Source: Stieleria sedimenti (GTDB lineage: Bacteria > Planctomycetota > Planctomycetia > Pirellulales > Pirellulaceae). Taken from it: 64,000 nt of DNA. Numbering within the stretch: the stretch's first letter is position 1; each line of letters starts with the position of its first letter. The notes under the pieces were generated by a model. The model was not told the origin of the DNA. It searched no databases and saw only the letters and a program-made list of their open reading frames with translations. Of the stretch, positions 59,059-64,000 are shown piece by piece. The position numbers and the translations under genes were made by a program. Where the stretch lies: contig NZ_JANZKV010000004.1 in NCBI RefSeq assembly GCF_025060895.1, positions 1-64,000 of the forward strand. The letters run 5' to 3'.

Positions 59059-59337
59059 TCACTCGCCGTACTTCCGAAAGACTGTCATCAGCTCTTCGAC
59101 CTTTTCGTCACGGTCCTTGGCACTGCCACTCTTGATCGCCTCGCTGACGCAGGATCGGATGTGCTGCTCTAGGACGATCTGGCCGACTTTGTTGAGTGCT
59201 CCCGTCGCGGCGGACAACTGCATAAGGATATCGACGCAGTATTCCTCATCCTCGATCATACGACCAACCGCTTCGACTTGTCCGATGACACGTCGAAGTC
59301 GGTTGTTGAGCTTCTTTTTCTCGTCGTCGGTCAGCAT
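59059..59337 (-). CDS. csoR: CsoR-family copper-sensing repressor
   Basis: A 92-residue four-helix protein of the CsoR/RcnR family. Residues expected for Cu(I) binding are visible: C34 (EEYCVDIL), H59 and C63 (LEQHIRSC), the C-H-C set of copper-type CsoR. LNNRLRRVIGQVEAVGRMIEDE forms the DNA-binding helices. The three TACC-N7-GGTATC boxes in the window are plausible targets, one of them 3.2 kb upstream at the head of the same transcription unit. No box is adjacent to its own start, so it would be controlled by that promoter. Confidence 0.88.
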   Translation of the reverse strand: MLTDDEKKKLNNRLRRVIGQVEAVGRMIEDEEYCVDILMQLSAATGALNKVGQIVLEQHIRSCVSEAIKSGSAKDRDEKVEELMTVFRKYGE

Positions 59338-59414
59338 TCGTGGAGACTTTTAGTCAGGTTGGTTTCGCGGAGTTCCCGATTTTAGCCTCTAAACGGCTCC
59401 GCAGTTAGTCCGCT

Positions 59415-60929
59415 TCACATCATCATCTTGGGCGCAGCTTCGTACTTACCGGGGTCACCGAAACGACGAACGATTTCAGCGAATACCGCTCCCTTTTCAA
59501 CCGGCTGGTCGCTGTTCATTACCAACTCATACAGATCGTCTGGCAGAACTCGCAGCACGGTCATCAATCCTTTGACCGACATCGCATAGTTCGCTCGCAT
59601 TCCGCGAACTTCCTTTCGGCTCCAAATCGCGTTCATAAAATCCTCGGACATCTCCATGCCCTGCATCTTCTGTGGGTAGCCTGGCGTCGCAAATTTGTCA
59701 CTTCGTGAAGCGTCGACCTGCGGGCGGCTGCTGAGATTCGCGAGGTACTGATCGACCGAAGCGTCATCGCGCATTCGCGGTCCCACTTGTTTGACCATGT
59801 GGTTCATCATGTGGTGAATCATGTGACAATGGAAAATCCAATCGCCGGGGTTGTTGGCGATGAACTCGAAGCTCGAAGCCTGAGCGACACCGACCAATTC
59901 GTTGTTGCGTGGAACCCAGGCACTCTTGGGAATGCGAGCCCCTTCGTGACTGGTCACCCAAAACGTATGCCCATGCAGGTGGATCGGATGGTGTTGCATC
60001 GGGGCGAAGTTCAACAGTCGCACACGAACACGCTCGCCATGTTTGCATACAAGCGGTGTCGTGTAGGGGCCACTCTTGCCGTTGATCGTGTGCCAATTCC
60101 AGTCCATCGACCACGAATCGCTAATCGTGTGCGTCGGCGGAATATGAAAGTTCTGAAACAGCAATCCAAAATCGCGATCCACCGGCGGGTCGAAGACTCT
60201 CTTGGGATGGACGATGAACCATCCGACTTGCCCAAACGCTTCTTGCATCGCAACATGCGAGTGATAGAAAAACGTGCCTTCTTCATGGATGTCGAACTCA
60301 AAGACCTTCGTCTTTCCAGGCTTGATGGGGTTCTGTGTCAACGTGGCGGCTCCGTCATACTGAACGGGCAGCTCAAAACCGTGCCAATGCACGAACGTAT
60401 CTTCCGGCAGTTCGTTGGTGACAACGATGCGAACTCGATCGCCTTGAGTGACTTCGATCGTCGGGCCAGGCATGCTGCCGTTGTAACCGTAAACGTTCAT
60501 CTTCACGCCAGGATGAAACTCTTGCTGAACTGCCATCGGCACAAGTTCAAACACCTTCACACCGTTGTCCATCTTGTAGGGCAACGTTGGGATGTCGGGA
60601 GCCTCAAATGGCGCGGGGCCATCGGAAGCCTTGCGAAACCCTGGAACCAGCTTGCCGATGTAATAGTCCGAGTCTGGATCGAGCCCGCGACTGGGTTTGA
60701 AGCGAGAGAATCCCTCGTATTCCGCGGCGACCTCAGATGAGGCCGGGATTTCAGGGCGAGCCGAGGCGTTGCCGATTGGCTGCGGCATGTTGTCGTGTTG
60801 CTTCATGCCGCTGTGCTGCATGGGCTCTTGCGCATTGGCATCGCGTCCCAGCAAATTGCCAACGAAACCAGTTGCTGCGGCGAAAGAGCCTACTTTCAAA
60901 AACTTACGACGATCTTCTGGGCTGGGCAT
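59415..60929 (-). CDS. Multicopper oxidase, CueO/CopA type
   Basis: A 504-residue protein. A twin-arginine signal (DRRKFLKVGSFAAATGF) is followed by three cupredoxin domains. All copper clusters are visible: HWHGFELP (about residue 178), HSHVAM (about 222), HPIHLHGHTFWV (about 313) and HCHMIHHMMNHM (about 366), giving the trinuclear centre and a type 1 site. It oxidises Cu(I) to less toxic Cu(II) in the periplasm. A Met-rich C-terminus (QKMQGMEMSEDFMN; PKMMM at the end) fits copper binding. It lies between TolC (60981) and CsoR (59059) and is probably copper-induced from the operator at 62562. Confidence 0.88.
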   Translation of the reverse strand: MPSPEDRRKFLKVGSFAAATGFVGNLLGRDANAQEPMQHSGMKQHDNMPQPIGNASARPEIPASSEVAAEYEGFSRFKPSRGLDPDSDYYIGKLVPGFRKASDGPAPFEAPDIPTLPYKMDNGVKVFELVPMAVQQEFHPGVKMNVYGYNGSMPGPTIEVTQGDRVRIVVTNELPEDTFVHWHGFELPVQYDGAATLTQNPIKPGKTKVFEFDIHEEGTFFYHSHVAMQEAFGQVGWFIVHPKRVFDPPVDRDFGLLFQNFHIPPTHTISDSWSMDWNWHTINGKSGPYTTPLVCKHGERVRVRLLNFAPMQHHPIHLHGHTFWVTSHEGARIPKSAWVPRNNELVGVAQASSFEFIANNPGDWIFHCHMIHHMMNHMVKQVGPRMRDDASVDQYLANLSSRPQVDASRSDKFATPGYPQKMQGMEMSEDFMNAIWSRKEVRGMRANYAMSVKGLMTVLRVLPDDLYELVMNSDQPVEKGAVFAEIVRRFGDPGKYEAAPKMMM

Positions 60930-60980
60930 GAGATTGAAACTGTTTGTTGTGAATGGTTTTTCGTGAAGACGAAGCGTTGA

Positions 60981-62504
60981 TTAACGAGGTTTCGCAACCG
61001 CGTCGATATGACCTGGTGGCGTTGGCCCTGGGGCTGCCATCAAACCGCCGTGCAGCAGGTAGCCTCGGACGAGAACTTCGTTCGTGCGGACTTGTTCGAG
61101 ATGTTGGACTCGGGTTAAACGTGAGTCGAAGTAATCCATCTGTGCATCCAGAACGGTCGGCCAATCAACTCGGTTCGCTTTGTAGCTTTCGAGCAATTCT
61201 TGATAGGCCAATTCGGCTTCGGGAATGATCACCCGGTCGTATTCCGTCGCGATTTGCAGTGCCGTCAGATACTGCTGGTAGACGTTGGCCATCTGCTGCT
61301 GCAGCATCAACTCGGTTCGTCGAATCTCTTCCTGTTGCCGGCGATAGTCCAGTTGGGCTTGGCGAATTGTGCCCTGGTTCCGATCAAACACAGGCAGTTC
61401 GATCGAGACTCCGGCCGCTGCCGTGGTTTCTTTGGCCTCGAAGTTGTATCCGGCTCCGCCTTCGGCAACGATGTCCGGAACCCACTCGACTTGTTCACGT
61501 CTGACGGTGACGCGGTCCGCCGCCAACTTCGCTCGGGCGGCGGCAAGTTCTGGGCTTTCCGTCAGCACCAAAGACATCGCCTCCTGATAAGAAAGCGGTT
61601 CACCTTGCGGCATCAGCTCGCCGGACACGACACCGTCGGTCAAGTCGACACCAACGATCGCAACCAACCGTCGAAATGATTCGCGGTAGTGATTCTCTGC
61701 GGACAACACGTCTAGCCTCGCCCGCTGCAACGCAATGCTCGATTTGCGAACTTGTGGACGTGTTGCTTGGCCTTGGTTGTAAAGCTCGCGTGCAGTGACA
61801 GCACCATCTTCGGCCGTTTTCAACAGCTCCTTTCGCAGCTCGACGATTTCGCGAGCCGCTAACGCTCGGAAGAAGTGAATCCGCACGTCATTGCAGACGC
61901 GGAACTGTTGAGCCATCGCGAGGTGTTCGGAGATATGAGCACGGCGCATGTATTTTTCACGACTCAATTTTAGCTTGCCGGCAGTGACAAAACGTTGACT
62001 CACTGTCATACCCTGAAACTCGCCCGGCGAATCCTTGTCGCCTTCGACATCAACTCCGATCTGTTCGCCGATGTAGTTCAGAGTCGGGTTGGGGTACAAA
62101 CCTGCCTGCAATGCCTTGGCGGTCTGTGCTGAAATCTGCAGTCGAGCTTGACGGATCGTGGGATTGTTCTGAGCCGCCAGAGTCAGGAAATCATCTAGCC
62201 TGTATCCTTGGACTTCTGTTTCCGTTGGGAACGTCTCCGAGATCATTTCGCCGTCGACGTAAACGGGAGCTGGCGCGCTACCGAAGTCGCTGCCGTCGAT
62301 GCGAACACCGGGAAATAGTGGCCCGCTTGGATCGAGCTGATCTAAACCGTAGGGTGCCGATGGCACAGGTGGTGGAGGCGTGAATGTGCGACCGATCGCC
62401 GAAGCCGTGTTACCAATCGAAGGCATTTGGGCACTGGCAGCGGTACAAAAAATTCCGGCAGTCGCAATGACTGATAGTCCGGACTTGAACAAAAACGATC
62501 GCAC
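60981..62504 (-). CDS. TolC-family outer-membrane efflux protein heading the copper unit
   Basis: A 507-residue secreted OMF. The signal peptide (RSFLFKSGLSVIATAGIFCTAASAQ) precedes OEP domain repeats (YRLDDFLTLAAQNNPTIRQARLQISAQTAKALQAGLYPNPTLNY and the second copy with ALQIATEYDRVIIPEAELAYQELLESYKANRVDWPTVLDAQ). It is the likely outer-membrane partner of the RND copper pumps. GTG 62504 is preferred: GGAG lies 8 bases upstream, while the longer frame starts 62513. A CsoR-type operator lies about 60 bp upstream. The multicopper oxidase follows 51 bp downstream. Confidence 0.85.
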   Translation of the reverse strand: MRSFLFKSGLSVIATAGIFCTAASAQMPSIGNTASAIGRTFTPPPPVPSAPYGLDQLDPSGPLFPGVRIDGSDFGSAPAPVYVDGEMISETFPTETEVQGYRLDDFLTLAAQNNPTIRQARLQISAQTAKALQAGLYPNPTLNYIGEQIGVDVEGDKDSPGEFQGMTVSQRFVTAGKLKLSREKYMRRAHISEHLAMAQQFRVCNDVRIHFFRALAAREIVELRKELLKTAEDGAVTARELYNQGQATRPQVRKSSIALQRARLDVLSAENHYRESFRRLVAIVGVDLTDGVVSGELMPQGEPLSYQEAMSLVLTESPELAAARAKLAADRVTVRREQVEWVPDIVAEGGAGYNFEAKETTAAAGVSIELPVFDRNQGTIRQAQLDYRRQQEEIRRTELMLQQQMANVYQQYLTALQIATEYDRVIIPEAELAYQELLESYKANRVDWPTVLDAQMDYFDSRLTRVQHLEQVRTNEVLVRGYLLHGGLMAAPGPTPPGHIDAVAKPR

Positions 62505-62561
62505 TGAAATCACTCCTTTGATCTGAGCAGCGGCATGTTGGCTTGCTTTTCAGATCGGCTA

Positions 62562-62579
62562 GATACCTGCGAGGGGTAT
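62562..62579 (-). promoter_or_regulatory. CsoR-type operator (TACC-N7-GGTATC) of the TolC-multicopper oxidase-csoR unit
   Basis: On the minus strand it reads ATACCCCTCGCAGGTATC, the same half-sites and spacing as at 44427 and 46879, followed by CTAG (TATCTA is a possible -10). It is ideally placed to control 62504 to 58015. Confidence 0.75.
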
Positions 62580-62674
62580 GTTTGCAGTGAACTTTCTGGA
62601 AGTCATTTGCGAAAAGGGGTTCAGTTGTACGGTCTACCGAGCCTATGCGCTGGTCGCAAATCGACCAACCGGAA

Positions 62675-64000
62675 CTATGTGAGCTTGGCTGCCCGCAATC
62701 TCAACGCATTCGCAATCACCGACACACTGCTAAAACTCATCGCTGCTGCTGCAATCATGGGGCTGAGCAACACGCCGAAGATCGGATACAGCAACCCAGC
62801 TGCGACCGGAATTCCCAGGGTGTTGTAGATGAAAGCGAAAAACAAGTTCTGACGAATGTTGCTCATCGTTTTGCGACTCAAGTTTGCCGCCGCAGCCACA
62901 CCGCGAAGATCGCCACCGACAAGCGTGACACCGGCAGACTCAATCGCAACGCCCGTCCCGGTGCCCATGGCGATGCCAACGTTCGCTTCGGCAAGTGCAG
63001 GAGCGTCGTTGATCCCATCGCCACACATCGCAATTGTCTTGCCTTCCTTCTTCAGCTTGCGAACGAAATCATGCTTTTCCTTAGGCGAAACCCCAGCATG
63101 AAATTCGTCGATGCCCAGTTTGGATGCGACGGCTTTCGCGGTCGGTTCGGCATCGCCGGTCAACATCACCACTCTCAACCCCAGTTCATGCAACGTCTTT
63201 AGCGCTGCAGGCGTGCTTTGCTTGATCGGGTCAGTGATGGCGAGAAGTGCCGCCAGCTTGTTGTCGATCGCCACGAACACAACCGTCGCACCTTCGACCT
63301 GATGCGATCCCGCTTTGTCTCGCCCCGCATCAACGCCCTCGATGCCTTGTTCGTCCAACAAGTCAGCCTTGCCAATCAACACATCATGATCATCGACGCG
63401 AGCGCGAACGCCACCACCGGTGATACTATTGAATTCACTCGCCTCCACAAGCTGCAACTCATCCGCCTTCGCTCGGCGAACGACCGCCTGAGCCAACGGA
63501 TGCTCGCTCTGCGATTCGACCGCCGCAGCCAACGTCAACACCTCGTTCTCATTCCAGTCACCAAACGTTTCGACGCCTGTCACTTCCGGTCGTCCCTGGG
63601 TCAGCGTGCCTGTCTTGTCGACGACAATCGTGTCAACCTTCTCCATGACTTCGAGGACTTCAGCGTTCTTGATCAGCACGCCTTCCTTCGCTCCTCGGCC
63701 AACACCCACCATCACGGACATCGGCGTCGCCAGTCCCAACGCACACGGGCAAGCAATGATCAACACCGCAACGGCCGCTACGAACGCATGAGCCAGTTGC
63801 GGCTCTGGACCAAACACCGCCCAGCCGATGAACGCGAGAATCGAACAAACGATCACCGCTGGCACAAAGTAACGCGCGACCACATCGACCAGCTTCTGAA
63901 TTGGGGCGCGGCTTCGCTGAGCGTCGGCAACCATTTGCACGATACGGTTCAGAACCGTGTCCCCGCCAACACCGACGGCCTCCATCACGAGCGCACCGGT
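62675..64000 (-). CDS. copA: Copper-translocating P1B-type ATPase, C-terminal part (continues off the right edge)
   Basis: About 440 residues of the enzyme remain in the window. Visible are the end of the actuator region, TM6 with CPCALGLATP, the phosphorylation loop DKTGTLTQGRP, SEHPLAQAVV, the hinge MLTGDAEPTAKAVA and MCGDGINDAPALAEANVGIAMGTGTGVAIESA, and the last TM helices ending MAAAAMSFSSVSVIANALRLR, the copper-type C-terminus with M-S-x-S-S and N. It pumps Cu(I) from the cytosol at the expense of ATP. The N-terminal HMA domains, if any, and the promoter are outside the window. Confidence 0.9.
   Translation of the reverse strand, partial: TGALVMEAVGVGGDTVLNRIVQMVADAQRSRAPIQKLVDVVARYFVPAVIVCSILAFIGWAVFGPEPQLAHAFVAAVAVLIIACPCALGLATPMSVMVGVGRGAKEGVLIKNAEVLEVMEKVDTIVVDKTGTLTQGRPEVTGVETFGDWNENEVLTLAAAVESQSEHPLAQAVVRRAKADELQLVEASEFNSITGGGVRARVDDHDVLIGKADLLDEQGIEGVDAGRDKAGSHQVEGATVVFVAIDNKLAALLAITDPIKQSTPAALKTLHELGLRVVMLTGDAEPTAKAVASKLGIDEFHAGVSPKEKHDFVRKLKKEGKTIAMCGDGINDAPALAEANVGIAMGTGTGVAIESAGVTLVGGDLRGVAAAANLSRKTMSNIRQNLFFAFIYNTLGIPVAAGLLYPIFGVLLSPMIAAAAMSFSSVSVIANALRLRAAKLT

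Overview
The window looks like a chromosomal segment of a planctomycete, most likely a Pirellulaceae (Rhodopirellula-like) bacterium. This is inferred from the gene families: a periplasmic sulfatase, a planctomycete-type dual-specificity phosphatase with an N-terminal membrane region, many small secreted Cys- or His-rich proteins, intermediate GC, and frequent GTG/TTG starts with weak Shine-Dalgarno sites. No rRNA, tRNA or CRISPR array was seen.

Layout. 1-3.5 kb is a nest of broken mobile elements: an IS66 relic split by a serine-recombinase fragment and an IS3-family element that keeps an A8 frameshift site. 3.6-10 kb holds housekeeping or accessory genes: an OprB-type porin, a secreted HAD phosphatase, a sulfatase and a FemAB/GNAT-like acyltransferase. 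10.3-16.6 kb is a first metal-efflux operon (His-rich secreted protein, CzcB-like adaptor, truncated four-helix-bundle gene, CzcA-like pump, His-rich lipoprotein). 16.6-19.2 kb encodes small membrane proteins, one with an NfeD-type domain. 19.2-28.1 kb is an accessory island. It holds an XRE-Fic module, an ATP-grasp fragment, a hydrolase, an ankyrin protein, a protein with homing-endonuclease-associated repeats, a decayed IS21 element, a decaying cluster of macro-domain and phosphatase genes, and a serine recombinase remnant with its usual companion.

28-64 kb is a large heavy-metal (mainly copper/silver-type) resistance region. It contains three more RND adaptor/pump pairs (30.6-37.3, 38.6-43.4 and 47.7-53.4 kb), two TolC-type outer membrane proteins, three secreted proteins built from a TRASH/YHS-like CPV..CC..C module, Cys-rich metallothionein-like proteins, a CDF-like transporter, an ECF sigma factor, a distant anti-sigma factor with a Cys-rich sensor-like domain, a CsoR repressor, a multicopper oxidase, a K+-channel-like protein, a SpoIIE phosphatase and the C-terminal part of a CopA-type ATPase. 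A conserved operator, TACC-N7-GGTATC, lies in front of the sigma factor gene, a Cys-rich protein gene and the TolC-multicopper oxidase-csoR unit, and suggests one CsoR regulon.

The most unusual signal is a family of short-period GA-rich/CT-rich inverted repeats at six or more places in the metal genes. Two copies enclose a four-helix-bundle (23S rRNA intervening-sequence type) gene, each time between an adaptor gene and its pump gene. Two others are inserted in frame inside a CusA pump and a TolC protein. Others supply start regions or C-terminal tails of neighbouring genes. They look like a dispersed mobile or expanding repeat system tied to the four-helix-bundle protein.
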